Notes: generated from the sequence alone by a model not told the origin. A DNA stretch of 64,000 nt from Niallia alba (GCF_012933555.1 NZ_JABBPK010000001.1:288001-352000); one strand, 5' to 3'. Shown: positions 16,363 through 23,944, counted from the stretch's first letter. Made by a program: numbers and translations.

Positions 16363-16393
16363 ACGATACAACATGAAGTTAACTTTATGTCAA
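16363..16393 (-). promoter_or_regulatory. MerR-type promoter with 19-bp spacer and dyad
   Basis: On the minus strand TTGACA (16393-16388) and TATCGT (16368-16363) are 19 bp apart. Between them ACATAAAGTTAACTTCATGT (16390-16371) is a 20-bp dyad with one mismatch per arm. Overlong spacers carrying a dyad are the mark of promoters untwisted by MerR activators, so the regulator probably controls its own operon. Confidence 0.8.
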
Positions 16394-16426
16394 GGGGAAG
16401 CGTGGGGACGGTTTTACTGCTTCCGA
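16391..16426. repeat. REP-like palindrome (GGGACGG family), copy 4, short form
   Basis: GGAAGC (16396-16401) and GCTTCC (16419-16424) enclose GGGGACGGTTTTACT. It sits between the MerR promoter and the hflX leader promoter and overlaps the edges of both. Confidence 0.65.
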
Positions 16427-16443
16427 ATCATTTCCATTTATGG

Positions 16444-16449
16444 TATAAT
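16444..16449 (+). promoter_or_regulatory. Extended -10 promoter of the hflX leader
   Basis: TGGTATAAT gives a perfect TATAAT -10 box (16444-16449) with an upstream TG. The -35 region is poor. Transcription would begin near 16456, leaving an untranslated leader of about 355 nt before hflX. Confidence 0.65.
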
Positions 16450-16483
16450 AAAATTAATTAGATGAATGGAGGGTTGCTTTAAG

Positions 16484-16519
16484 ATGTGGAATTCTATCTC
16501 GATTTTATACTTTATGTAA
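16484..16519 (+). CDS. Putative 11-residue leader peptide of hflX
   Basis: ATG 16484 to TAA 16519 encodes MWNSISILYFM, with GGAGGG at 16468-16473 (10-nt spacing). Its place just after the promoter and before the antiterminator candidate is that of a regulatory leader peptide. A competing six-codon ORF (ATG 16463) covers the same ribosome site. Translation is not proven. Confidence 0.5.
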   Translation: MWNSISILYFM

Positions 16520-16627
16520 CTAATTTTATAGTACTTAAAGGCTCTGCCTGTGTGTAGAGTAATCGGGATTAGTCTGCCTATTTTTAATTTAACCTTTCAT
16601 TAACGTTATTAATAATGATGTGGTGTA

Positions 16628-16657
16628 AAAAGGGAGAGAAATGTGCTCTCTTTTTAT
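16628..16657 (+). terminator. First leader terminator upstream of hflX
   Basis: A stem of about 9 bp, with GGGAGAG facing CTCTC and two G-T pairs extended by A-T pairs, ends in TTTTTATTTATT. Confidence 0.7.
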
Positions 16658-16758
16658 TTATTAAAATTGAATAATATTTTTCTCTAGATACCCAATTTTT
16701 ATGAATTTAGGGTTTTTTCTGGATAAATGTTATTCCTTTTCCTTCTTCCGATTACTTA

Positions 16759-16788
16759 ACACGCAGGCGGCCACCTGTGTGTTTTTTT
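16759..16788 (+). terminator. Second leader terminator immediately upstream of hflX
   Basis: ACACGCAGG pairs with CCTGTGTGT (one G-T pair) around a 6-nt loop, followed by seven T. Read-through is required to transcribe hflX from the upstream promoter. Confidence 0.8.
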
Positions 16789-16812
16789 ATGAACAGAATG
16801 GAGGAATAGTAA

Positions 16813-18069
16813 ATGGCAGAAAGACAAAAGGCGATAATAGTAGGCGTTCATTATGATCAGAAAGAAGATTTTTCGAATTCGATGGAAGAGCTAGCTCAAT
16901 TAGCTGAGGCTTGTGATATAGAGGTAGTTGGGGAAGTAACACAGAAGTTGGATCGGGTTCATTCTGCCCATTATATTGGAAAAGGGAAGCTTCAGGAATT
17001 AACAGCTTTACTTGCTGAAAAGGATGTGCAAACAGTTCTTTTTAATGATGAGTTGTCTCCATCACAAGTTCGAAATTTGGAAGAAGCTACAAATTGTAAA
17101 ATCATTGACAGAACGGTATTAATTTTAGATATTTTTGCTCAAAGAGCGAAGACAAAAGAAGCTATGCTACAGGTTGAAATTGCAAAATTGCAGTATATGC
17201 TACCTCGATTAGCGGGTTTAGGCGAATCATTAGGACGCCAAGGCGGTGGATCTGGACTAATAAATAGAGGGTCTGGGGAAACAAAGCTAGAGTTGGATCG
17301 AAGACGTATTGAGGACAGAATCAGTCGTCTGCATAAAGAATTGGATACGCTTGTTGTCCAACGTAAGAATCAACGGAAAATGCGGAAAAAGAAAGAAATG
17401 CCAAGTATAGCACTAGTTGGCTATACGAACGCTGGTAAATCTACTTTAATGAATGTGCTGATTGAAAAATTTCACGCTGCGACAGAAAAAAAGGTTTTTG
17501 AAAAGAATATGTTGTTTGCAACATTGGAAACATCTGTGCGAAATATAACATTGCCAAATAATAAGTCCTTTTTATTAACAGATACTGTTGGATTCATCAG
17601 TAAATTGCCACACCAATTAGTAAAAGCATTTCGATCTACCTTAGAGGAAGTGGCTGAAGCTGATTTACTCATTCATGTCGTAGACTTCTCCAATCCGAAT
17701 TATAAGGAGCAAATAAACGTAACCAAGCAAACATTAAAAGAGCTAGGGGCAGAAAATATCCCTACTATTTATGCTTTTAATAAAGTCGATTTAGTAATGG
17801 AAGAAGTTTCAATGGCAGGAACAGATACAGTATACCTTTCTGCAAAAAAACAAATGGGAATAGATGAATTGATTGGAGTTATTACGGAAAATGTTTTTAA
17901 ACAATATATTTCCTGCGAAATGAACATCCCTTACGATAAAGGAAATATCCTGTCTTATTTAAAAGAAAGGGCAAATATCCTTTCAACCGAATACAAAAAC
18001 GAGGGAGTATATCTATCTATCGAATGCAAAGAAGAAGACTATAACCGCTATAGGGAATACGTAATGTAA
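16813..18069 (+). CDS. hflX: GTPase HflX (ribosome-splitting factor)
   Basis: 418 aa. HflX splits 70S ribosomes or stalled 50S complexes using GTP, and relatives give resistance to ribosome-targeting antibiotics. The N-terminal HflX domain with the glycine-rich linker GRQGGGSGLINRGSGETKLE (about residues 141-160) is followed by a coiled coil. The G domain has G1 GYTNAGKST (203-211), G3 DTVGF and G4 NKVD. Start at 16813 behind GGAGGA. Its long attenuator leader suggests induction by translation stress. Confidence 0.95.
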   Translation: MAERQKAIIVGVHYDQKEDFSNSMEELAQLAEACDIEVVGEVTQKLDRVHSAHYIGKGKLQELTALLAEKDVQTVLFNDELSPSQVRNLEEATNCKIIDRTVLILDIFAQRAKTKEAMLQVEIAKLQYMLPRLAGLGESLGRQGGGSGLINRGSGETKLELDRRRIEDRISRLHKELDTLVVQRKNQRKMRKKKEMPSIALVGYTNAGKSTLMNVLIEKFHAATEKKVFEKNMLFATLETSVRNITLPNNKSFLLTDTVGFISKLPHQLVKAFRSTLEEVAEADLLIHVVDFSNPNYKEQINVTKQTLKELGAENIPTIYAFNKVDLVMEEVSMAGTDTVYLSAKKQMGIDELIGVITENVFKQYISCEMNIPYDKGNILSYLKERANILSTEYKNEGVYLSIECKEEDYNRYREYVM

Positions 18070-18073
18070 GTGC

Positions 18074-18137
18074 GCAGAGGGACGGTTCTACTGCTTCCGC
18101 TATTTTGAAAAGGGAAGCGAAAGAACCGTCCCTCTGC
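18074..18137. repeat. REPIN-like palindrome, copy 5 (best copy)
   Basis: GCAGAGGGACGGTTCT (18074-18089) and AGAACCGTCCCTCTGC (18122-18137) are perfect 16-bp arms, with inner CTTCCGC and GGAAGCG-type arms. It lies between convergent hflX and the anti-sigma gene and nearly touches both stops. Confidence 0.82.
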
Positions 18138-18139
18138 TT

Positions 18140-19267
18140 TCATTCTACATCCTGTATATACATCGAAAAATCTGCTGACTCTCCGTTTACTATTAAGGCC
18201 CCATCATCGGTGAAGCGGGGCATGACTAAGCGTTCTTTTATTTTATTGAAAGTGGGAAGTTCCTCCAAATTTTCATTCTCTAATCGATATAGTTTTACTG
18301 TATCGGTATTTTTGTCCACTATACTTAGTGCAAGGTAATTTTTATATACTGCATAATTATTAAAGGGGGGAGTCTCTATTTTGTGAAAAGTGCCATCGGT
18401 GAGATCGATATAGCCTAAAATAGGTGAATTTTCATCCTCATTTGAAAATGCAGCATATATTTTATTGTTCATTAAGATAACATTTTCTGCCGCTTTATAA
18501 GGAGCTCCATATTTTCCAATTTGTTTTAGAGTGGTTAGATCATAGACGTAAAATTCAGTTGTATTTCCGTTATTTGATTTAAACTGTTCAGGTATAACAA
18601 GTAAATTATCATATAAACCGGCTTTGCTGTTTCTGCCTATTCCGGTGAAATCATGAAGGTTAGTTTCCTCCATTGTTATTAAATTTAACTGCTTATAACC
18701 CGAAGCATCATTATAAATTAACATATCCTCTTGGAGTTGAATATCCCCCAGAACGGTCTTTTTCTGTTCTTTCTGCAATGTTGTCTCTCGATTTAAAATA
18801 TAGATATTATTGTTTTTTTCTCCCCAAATAAGCCAATTTTTATTTGCAGCCAGTGTATAAATATCAATATTCTCACTAGACTCAATAAGTACTTCCCGTG
18901 AGTGAGACGAAAGGGAATAAGAATATATCGTTTTTTTATCTGCGTAAATTAATTCGTTTGTATCTTTTATAAAGATAGAATGAATGAAAGAAGAATAATC
19001 ACCATTTGGAATAGTTACTTTTTCCAATGGTAAATTAAAAGAAGATCTTGTTGAAAACCAATTGGATAGCGACGGACCAATTAAAATAATGAGAAGGCTA
19101 ATAATGGCAAGTGTGCTGAATATGGGACGAAATAATCGTTTTTTCGGATGAATGGTACTTTGTAACTGCTGATTTGCTTTTCGTAAAATTCTTTGTTTAT
19201 TTTCTTCGGAAAGGGTGATATCAGCTGGGATTGATTCATCTAATAATTGTTTAATGTTATTTGGCAC
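18140..19267 (-). CDS. Putative anti-sigma factor with extracytoplasmic propeller-like domain
   Basis: 375 aa. A cytoplasmic N-terminus of about 48 residues (with SEENKQRILRKANQQL) is followed by one membrane segment at about 49-68 (FSTLAIISLLIILIG). The remaining 300 residues lie outside and show repeated strand patterns (YDLTTLKQIGKYG, GYIDLTDGTFHKI) like a beta-propeller. It starts at a GTG behind GAGGAGG inside the end of the ECF sigma gene. An overlapping sigma/membrane-protein pair is the usual arrangement for an ECF sigma factor and its anti-sigma factor. No known anti-sigma motif was recognised, so the role rests on context. Confidence 0.72.
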   Translation of the reverse strand: MPNNIKQLLDESIPADITLSEENKQRILRKANQQLQSTIHPKKRLFRPIFSTLAIISLLIILIGPSLSNWFSTRSSFNLPLEKVTIPNGDYSSFIHSIFIKDTNELIYADKKTIYSYSLSSHSREVLIESSENIDIYTLAANKNWLIWGEKNNNIYILNRETTLQKEQKKTVLGDIQLQEDMLIYNDASGYKQLNLITMEETNLHDFTGIGRNSKAGLYDNLLVIPEQFKSNNGNTTEFYVYDLTTLKQIGKYGAPYKAAENVILMNNKIYAAFSNEDENSPILGYIDLTDGTFHKIETPPFNNYAVYKNYLALSIVDKNTDTVKLYRLENENLEELPTFNKIKERLVMPRFTDDGALIVNGESADFSMYIQDVE

Positions 19268-19784
19268 GATCTATTTCCTCCTCACTTATGGTTAATTGCG
19301 CTTTTTTCCGTCCTCTCGCTAGTCTTGTTTTAACAGTGTTGCTGGAACAGTTTAATATCTCGCTAATTTCTTTTATAGATAATTCAGCATAGTAATATAA
19401 CCATATGACTTCCTTGTATTTAGCTGGAAGTTTATTAAGCAATGCGGCAAGATAATGCTTATCTTCTTGTTTTAAATAGGCTTCTTCTGGTGTCTCCTTA
19501 TAGATTAGAAAAGTGCTAGCAAGCTTGGAAACTTCTATTTTTCGAAAGGCCCAGCTTTTAAAATAATTTCGGCACTCATTTACAGTCATACGATATAAAT
19601 ACGTTTTAACACTAGATCGACCCTCAAATTGTTCGAGATGTAAGTAATAACGGATAAATACTTCTTGCACAATGTCCTCTGCTTTTTCTTTGTCTTTCAC
19701 AAGGGCATAGGCAAGTCGGGTTAAATAATGGCCATATACATCCATCGCGTTTGTGAGCAATTTATCTCTTTCATGCTTTTCCAC
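19257..19784 (-). CDS. ECF-type RNA polymerase sigma factor
   Basis: 175 aa. Region 2 includes YALVKDKEKAEDIVQEVFIRYYLHLEQFEG (about 26-55) and the promoter-melting helix; region 4 includes LLNKLPAKYKEVIWLYYYAELSIKEISEILNCSSNTVKTRLARGRKK (about 115-161), the -35 recognition helix-turn-helix. Start is GTG at 19784 behind GGAGAGGG. It is followed by an overlapping membrane protein, the likely anti-sigma factor. A fitting ECF promoter lies just upstream (19811-19839), which suggests autoregulation. Confidence 0.92.
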   Translation of the reverse strand: MEKHERDKLLTNAMDVYGHYLTRLAYALVKDKEKAEDIVQEVFIRYYLHLEQFEGRSSVKTYLYRMTVNECRNYFKSWAFRKIEVSKLASTFLIYKETPEEAYLKQEDKHYLAALLNKLPAKYKEVIWLYYYAELSIKEISEILNCSSNTVKTRLARGRKKAQLTISEEEIDRAK

Positions 19785-19810
19785 ATTTCCCTCTCCTTTC
19801 TACCTATTGT

Positions 19811-19839
19811 TTAGACAAAGCAAACAGAAGAACGGTTTC
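19811..19839 (-). promoter_or_regulatory. Probable autoregulated ECF sigma promoter
   Basis: On the minus strand GAAACC (19839-19834), 17 bp and GTCTAA (19816-19811) fit the AAC / CGTC-like ECF pattern, 27 nt upstream of the sigma start. A bcr1-like element begins 15 bp further upstream. Confidence 0.55.
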
Positions 19840-19853
19840 TATTTTATAAAAAT

Positions 19854-20012
19854 TTTATCCCACTCTTAACAGGCAGTAAGACTCTCCCCTCAAGCTTATG
19901 AGTATACGAGGAAGATAGGTGGGAGATCAACTGTCCGTAAAGGTCCGATTGGTTCAACTAACCATCAGTGGGGGAGGAAGGAAAATCCCCACTGATGGAA
20001 GTTTCACTTTAT
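19854..20012 (+). repeat. bcr1-like dispersed element, copy 3
   Basis: 159 bp with TTTAT at both ends (19854-19858, 20008-20012). The arms are TTAACAGGCAGTAA and CTGTCCGTAAAG (some mismatch), the middle stem TTGGTTCAACTAACCA, and the 3' arms CATCAGTGGGG and CCCCACTGATGG. It lies between the divergent ECF sigma gene and the flavoprotein gene. Confidence 0.9.
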
Positions 20013-20077
20013 TCTAGCACTACAAAGTAAACAATGTTCATATAATTTAAATGGAAGCAAAAAGGGGGCCAATTGAG

Positions 20078-20983
20078 ATGAATGTTTATGATTGTGTGGT
20101 TATAGGGGCTGGTCCAGCGGGAATGAGTGCGGCGCTTATGTTAGGGAGGGCAAGAAGAACGGTTGCTGTATTTGATGATGGGACGAACAGGAATAGAGTA
20201 ACCCATGAATCACATGGTTTTCTTACGAGAGATGGGATAAGTCCTCAAATGTTTAAAGATTTAGGTATAAATGATCTGATGAAATACCCAAGTATTTCTT
20301 ACCATAGAGCTACAATAACGAAAATCGAAAAGGTAAAAGCAGGAGGAGCTTTTCTTGTTAAAACAAAGAATCACGAAGAATACTTAACGGAGAAAATCAT
20401 TTTAGCAACTGGAGTTCAAGAGGTAATCCCGATTCCAAATGTGAGACAATATTATGGAAAAAGCCTATTTAGTTGTCCGTACTGTGATGGGTGGGAACTA
20501 AGGGATCAAGCCCTTATTCTCATTGTCCATACCGAAGCGCAAATCTTACATATGGGGAAATTAGTTTATAATTGGTCAAAGGATTTAGTGATAACAACTA
20601 ATGGAGCAGCTGTTTCAGCAGAGACTAAGGGGGCTTTTCAAAAGCGAAATATCCCAATTATCACAGAACCGATAAAAGGCATAATTGGAGAAAATGGATT
20701 CCTTCAACAAATCGAGTTTAGATCAGGAAGGAAAATGGCACGAACTGGTGGTTTTGTTGTTCCCTCTTATTACCGTTCCAATCAGTTTGTGGAACACCTT
20801 GGATTAGAAGTTCATCCTAATGGGGCAATAGTAACGGATGGATCCGGCCGCACAACAGTCAAAAATATTTATGTGGCAGGAGAAGTGGAAAAGGTAGCTT
20901 CATCCTCTATTCTCCTGTCCGCTGCAGATGGAAGTAAGACTGCTATAGCGGTGAATACAGACTTAATGCTGGAACGATTTTAA
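20078..20983 (+). CDS. Thioredoxin-reductase-like FAD disulfide oxidoreductase
   Basis: 301 aa from ATG 20078, behind AAGGGGG; the ATG at 20051 lacks a ribosome site. The N-terminal FAD loop is GAGPAGMSAALMLGRA, and FSCPYCDGWELRD holds the redox CxxC pair. The usual NADPH loop (GGGDSA type) is replaced by LILIVHTEAQILHM, with no glycine triplet. The C-terminus has NIYVAGEVEKVASSSILLSAADG where classical enzymes have AAGD. So it belongs to the thioredoxin-reductase-like flavoproteins but may not use NADPH, as in dithiol oxidases of that fold. Stands alone. Confidence 0.82.
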   Translation: MNVYDCVVIGAGPAGMSAALMLGRARRTVAVFDDGTNRNRVTHESHGFLTRDGISPQMFKDLGINDLMKYPSISYHRATITKIEKVKAGGAFLVKTKNHEEYLTEKIILATGVQEVIPIPNVRQYYGKSLFSCPYCDGWELRDQALILIVHTEAQILHMGKLVYNWSKDLVITTNGAAVSAETKGAFQKRNIPIITEPIKGIIGENGFLQQIEFRSGRKMARTGGFVVPSYYRSNQFVEHLGLEVHPNGAIVTDGSGRTTVKNIYVAGEVEKVASSSILLSAADGSKTAIAVNTDLMLERF

Positions 20984-20993
20984 AGGAATTAAA

Positions 20994-21055
20994 GGGGTGG
21001 TTCTTGTGCTTCTATTCTTTCTAGTAGAGAAAAGGGAAGCACAAGAACCGTCCCC
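20994..21055. repeat. REPIN-like palindrome, copy 6
   Basis: GGGGTGGTTCTTGTGCTTC (20994-21012) faces GAAGCACAAGAACCGTCCCC (21036-21055), 11 bases after the flavoprotein stop. Here the two halves form one long stem. Confidence 0.78.
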
Positions 21056-21149
21056 ATGATTCCCTACTAGTTTAGAAAAAACATCGCTTAGAAGAACTGT
21101 AATGGTAGAATAGATTCAAGTAATATAAACGGCAAGAGGTGGAATGAAA

Positions 21150-21656
21150 ATGCGATTTATCATGGCAAGTGCCTATATGTTAGAGGAAGTTAATGAGATT
21201 TATTTAAAATGTAGAGAAAATTTAATAAAGCAAAATATCTTTCAGTGGGACGATCAATATCCAAATATTGAATATTTTCAAGTGTGCATAGATAATAAAG
21301 TATTATTCGTTTTATTAAAAGAAGACAGGATAGTTGGACATGTTGTATTAAATGAATGGCAAACAGGGGAGTGGGAGGTTATTCAGTGGAAGCGAAATAA
21401 GCCTTTGATTATTCATTCTTTCATGATTGATCCCAGTTATCAAGGAAAAGGGATCGGTTCTACGTTTGTACAATATATGGAAGAATATGCCCTTGCCCAA
21501 GGATATGATAGCATCCGATTAGATTCATTTTCAGGAAACCTTCAAGCTTTAAATTTATATAAAAAGCGTGACTATGTGGAAAGAGGAGAGATTTTCTATA
21601 AATCTAAGCCGGAAGGACATCGCAAATACCTTTGTATGGAGAAGGAACTAATATGA
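21150..21656 (+). CDS. GNAT-family N-acetyltransferase
   Basis: 168 aa from the ATG at 21150, 7 nt behind AGGTGG; an ATG at 21144 is too close to that site. The acetyl-CoA loop is MIDPSYQGKGIGSTFVQYMEE and the C-terminal motif is DSFSGNLQALNLYKKRDYVERG. Substrate unknown. It is the first of a run of acetyltransferase genes on this strand, and its stop overlaps the start of a broken GNAT gene. Confidence 0.85.
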   Translation: MRFIMASAYMLEEVNEIYLKCRENLIKQNIFQWDDQYPNIEYFQVCIDNKVLFVLLKEDRIVGHVVLNEWQTGEWEVIQWKRNKPLIIHSFMIDPSYQGKGIGSTFVQYMEEYALAQGYDSIRLDSFSGNLQALNLYKKRDYVERGEIFYKSKPEGHRKYLCMEKELI

Positions 21657-21821
21657 ATATGACCTCTATTAACGAAACCAATTGTGAAAAAGTACAGCTA
21701 TTTTTTCAATCTCAGTGGGGAAGCCCTGAGATAGATACCTTTCCATGGAAATGACGGAATTTCTATTAGAGATGAAATAGTACTTGTAAAGAAGTTATCG
21801 GATAAGCTACAAAAAATTTGA
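21653..21821 (+). pseudogene. Internally deleted GNAT acetyltransferase
   Basis: ATG 21653 opens MNMTSINETNCEKVQLFFQS then QWGSPEI, the start of one GNAT subfamily, and stops at 21754. About 10 bases later another frame reads GISIRDEIVLVKKL to a TGA at 21819-21821, the HGIPIRDEIEL-type C-terminus of the same subfamily. The 100 or so residues between, including the acetyl-CoA site, are missing. This is a deletion remnant. Confidence 0.65.
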
Positions 21822-21831
21822 GGTGAGAAAC

Positions 21832-22305
21832 TTGTCTATCGCATTAGCATTTTATGAAGAAAAATATAAACCAGAGCTGGAAAATTACCTTTTATCAGAG
21901 GAACAATTATATTATACGAGTACACCTCTTGATGCTCTAGAGAAATGTTTAGTGGAAGAGGATCGCCATCCGGTCGTTATCTTAAAAGATGGTATGGTTG
22001 CTGGCTTTTTTGTCCTTCATGGCTGGGACGGAGTAAAAGATTATAGTGAGAATAAAGGGGCGATTTTAATGCGGGCTTATTCTATTCAGCATTCTTATCA
22101 GGGGCAGGGAATTGGAAGGGAATCAATGGAGCAATTAATCCCTTTTATAAAAGAACAATTTCCAGCTAAAAAGGAAGTAATCTTGGCTGTAAATGTGAAA
22201 AATACTCGAGCCCAATACGTATACCATAAAGCAGGATTTGATGATAATGGAAGAAGAGTAATGGGGCCAAAAGGAGAACTAATTATTTTTAGCAGAGAAT
22301 TGTAA
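21832..22305 (+). CDS. GNAT-family N-acetyltransferase
   Basis: 157 aa from a TTG at 21832, 6 nt behind GAGGTG; the GTG at 21823 overlaps the ribosome site. The acetyl-CoA loop is YSIQHSYQGQGIGRESMEQL, followed by the C-terminal AVNVKNTRAQYVYHKAGFDD. The pattern is like small polyamine or unknown-substrate acetyltransferases; the substrate is not predictable. Confidence 0.82.
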   Translation: MSIALAFYEEKYKPELENYLLSEEQLYYTSTPLDALEKCLVEEDRHPVVILKDGMVAGFFVLHGWDGVKDYSENKGAILMRAYSIQHSYQGQGIGRESMEQLIPFIKEQFPAKKEVILAVNVKNTRAQYVYHKAGFDDNGRRVMGPKGELIIFSREL

Positions 22306-22429
22306 AAGGCCTGTTCCGATTTAAGCAGTCAAAATTAAATAATTACAATATGCAATAAATTAACTATTATGATAGAAGAAGTGGGAAAAAAGCAAGGAGA
22401 CTGGTGTGAGATTAAGGAGGAAAGAGAGG

Positions 22430-22936
22430 ATGAACGTAAAGCTTAGGCAGATTTCGGAGGATCATTGGGAAGAGGTAGCGAATATTTATAGGTTGGGGAT
22501 TCAATCAAAGCAGGCAACATTTGAGACGAGTGTTCCAACTTGGGAGAAGTGGAGCAGTAGTAAAGATTTATCATCCAGCTTTGTTCTACTGGATGAAGAC
22601 GCAGATAGAGTAATCGGTTGGACTGCTATCAGCAAAGTATCAAATCGCAGTGTATATCAAGGGGTAGGCGAGCATAGTCTTTATTTGCACCCAGATTATC
22701 AGCGAAAAGGATATGGGAAATTTTTATTGGTTAAATTAATCGAACATTCTGAATCAAGTGGTTATTGGACACTGCAATCAGGTATATTTCCAGAAAATAT
22801 TGCAAGCATCCAGCTTCATAAAAGCTGCGGATTTAGAGAAGTTGGTATGCGTGAGAAAATTGGCAAGTTAGATGGAGTTTGGAGAGATGTTGTATTGATG
22901 GAAAGAAGAAGTGCGAATAAGAATTTTACTGAATAA
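22430..22936 (+). CDS. GNAT acetyltransferase of the phosphinothricin/methionine-sulfoximine type
   Basis: 168 aa from ATG 22430, 9 nt behind AAGGAGG. The N-terminus reads ANIYRLGIQSKQATFETSVP, the IY-GI-ATFE pattern of phosphinothricin-type acetyltransferases such as B. subtilis YwnH. The acetyl-CoA loop is LHPDYQRKGYGKFLL and the C-terminus is LHKSCGFREVGMREKIG. Such enzymes detoxify glutamine-synthetase inhibitors; here that is by family only. Confidence 0.87.
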   Translation: MNVKLRQISEDHWEEVANIYRLGIQSKQATFETSVPTWEKWSSSKDLSSSFVLLDEDADRVIGWTAISKVSNRSVYQGVGEHSLYLHPDYQRKGYGKFLLVKLIEHSESSGYWTLQSGIFPENIASIQLHKSCGFREVGMREKIGKLDGVWRDVVLMERRSANKNFTE

Positions 22937-22997
22937 GTTAGCTACATCTCAGAAAATATACCGAAAATAAAAAGCAGAAAGGGGAAGTTATTTTAAA

Positions 22998-23363
22998 ATG
23001 AGCCCTATTAATCTATTAAAACAATACATTGACGCGACAAACACTCATAACTTCGAAAATGTTGAACGATTATTACATCCAAAAGCGGTATATTGGTTTA
23101 CAGATAAAACATGTACAGGTATGGAAGAAATAAAAAAATATTTTGAGATTGCATGGGATACGATTAAGGAAGAAAAGTATTCAGCCGCAGATGTAGAGTG
23201 GCTAGTTGTGGAGAATGACTCGGCAACATGTATTTACAATTATCATTATGAAGGATATTTTAAAGGGAAATTCATAAAAGGAAGTGGACGAGCAACAAAT
23301 GTTTTTGTAAAAGATAGTGAACAAAATTGGAAAATTATTCATGAACACTTGAGTAGCATCTAA
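22998..23363 (+). CDS. NTF2-like / SnoaL-like protein
   Basis: 121 aa with the NTF2-like pattern: the helix LLKQYIDATNTHNFENVERLL, then HPKAVYWFTDKT and the end strand NWKIIHEHLSS. Functions of this fold vary; no active site is assigned. Single gene behind GGGGAAG, followed by a hairpin at 23383-23431. Confidence 0.75.
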   Translation: MSPINLLKQYIDATNTHNFENVERLLHPKAVYWFTDKTCTGMEEIKKYFEIAWDTIKEEKYSAADVEWLVVENDSATCIYNYHYEGYFKGKFIKGSGRATNVFVKDSEQNWKIIHEHLSSI

Positions 23364-23382
23364 TGAAATTGATAAAAGAGGA

Positions 23383-23431
23383 CCACTCAGTTTACTATCG
23401 TCTCATCAAGATTCGAAGAAAAACTGAGTGG
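23383..23431. terminator. Hairpin between convergent genes
   Basis: CCACTCAGTTT (23383-23393) pairs perfectly with AAACTGAGTGG (23421-23431) across a 27-nt loop. There is no long T-run, so it could terminate weakly in either direction. Confidence 0.5.
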
Positions 23432-23488
23432 CCGACTTCATGTTCAGTACAAAATCATCGGATTATGATTGAAAAAACTGGCACCCTG

Positions 23489-23944
23489 TTATAACTTCAA
23501 CGTCATAAACACACTATTCGGATCTTCCACATAATCCGAAAACGGGCCGCAATACTGAAATCCTAAATTTTCATATAGTCTTTTGGCAGGCAAGAAAGCA
23601 TCCATGGAACCTGTCTCTAAACTTAATCGGCTATAACCACGATTTTTGGCTTCTGTGATAATATGGACAAGTAATTTTTTCGCTACGCCTTTGCGTAAGT
23701 GATGAGGAGATGTTTTCATCGATTTTATCTCTCCATGCTTGTTATTAAGTTCCTTTAACGCACCGCAGCCAGTTAGCTCCCCGTCTTCCCATGCACTCCA
23801 AAAAGTTACTTCTGGTTTTCTCAATCCTTCTACATCAAGAGCATGTATGCTTTCAGGCGGTGAGTGGAGGGTCATGCTATGTAAATGATCTTCTAATAAA
23901 GCGATAACTTCTTTTGATGTAACATGATCGATAATAATTTTCAT
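23489..23944 (-). CDS. ysnE: N-acetyltransferase YsnE-like
   Basis: 151 aa from the ATG at 23944, chosen for its 9-nt distance from AAAGG; longer starts at 23950 and 23953 exist. The sequence is closely like B. subtilis YsnE from memory: HLHSMTLHSPPESIHALDVE, FWSAWEDGELTGCGALKEL, GEIKSMKTS, HLRKGVAKKLL and LSLETGSM are its signature stretches. YsnE has been linked to indole-acetic-acid formation in Bacillus; the reaction is not settled. Monocistronic, divergent from azoR. Confidence 0.88.
   Translation of the reverse strand: MKIIIDHVTSKEVIALLEDHLHSMTLHSPPESIHALDVEGLRKPEVTFWSAWEDGELTGCGALKELNNKHGEIKSMKTSPHHLRKGVAKKLLVHIITEAKNRGYSRLSLETGSMDAFLPAKRLYENLGFQYCGPFSDYVEDPNSVFMTLKL

Larger units (their letters stand above)
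16456..16790 (+). promoter_or_regulatory. Attenuation-type leader of hflX with two terminators and a possible antiterminator
   Basis: The leader holds a short ORF (16484-16519), a terminator hairpin at 16628-16657, and a second at 16759-16788 (ACACGCAGG with CCTGTGTGT, then seven T) ending only 24 nt before hflX. The right arm CCTGTGTGT of the second terminator occurs again at 16547-16555, where it could pair with ACACGCAGG and prevent the terminator. The upstream copy lies in the loop of a CTCT/AGAG hairpin 28 nt after the short ORF. Ribosome stalling on the ORF could change the fold. Antibiotic-induced attenuation of hflX relatives is known in Listeria; application here is inference. Confidence 0.65.

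Noticed and set aside
16463-16483. Six-codon ORF (MNGGLL) as the hflX leader peptide
   Set aside because: It contains the ribosome site of the following 11-codon ORF and has none of its own, so the latter is the better candidate; both remain unproven.
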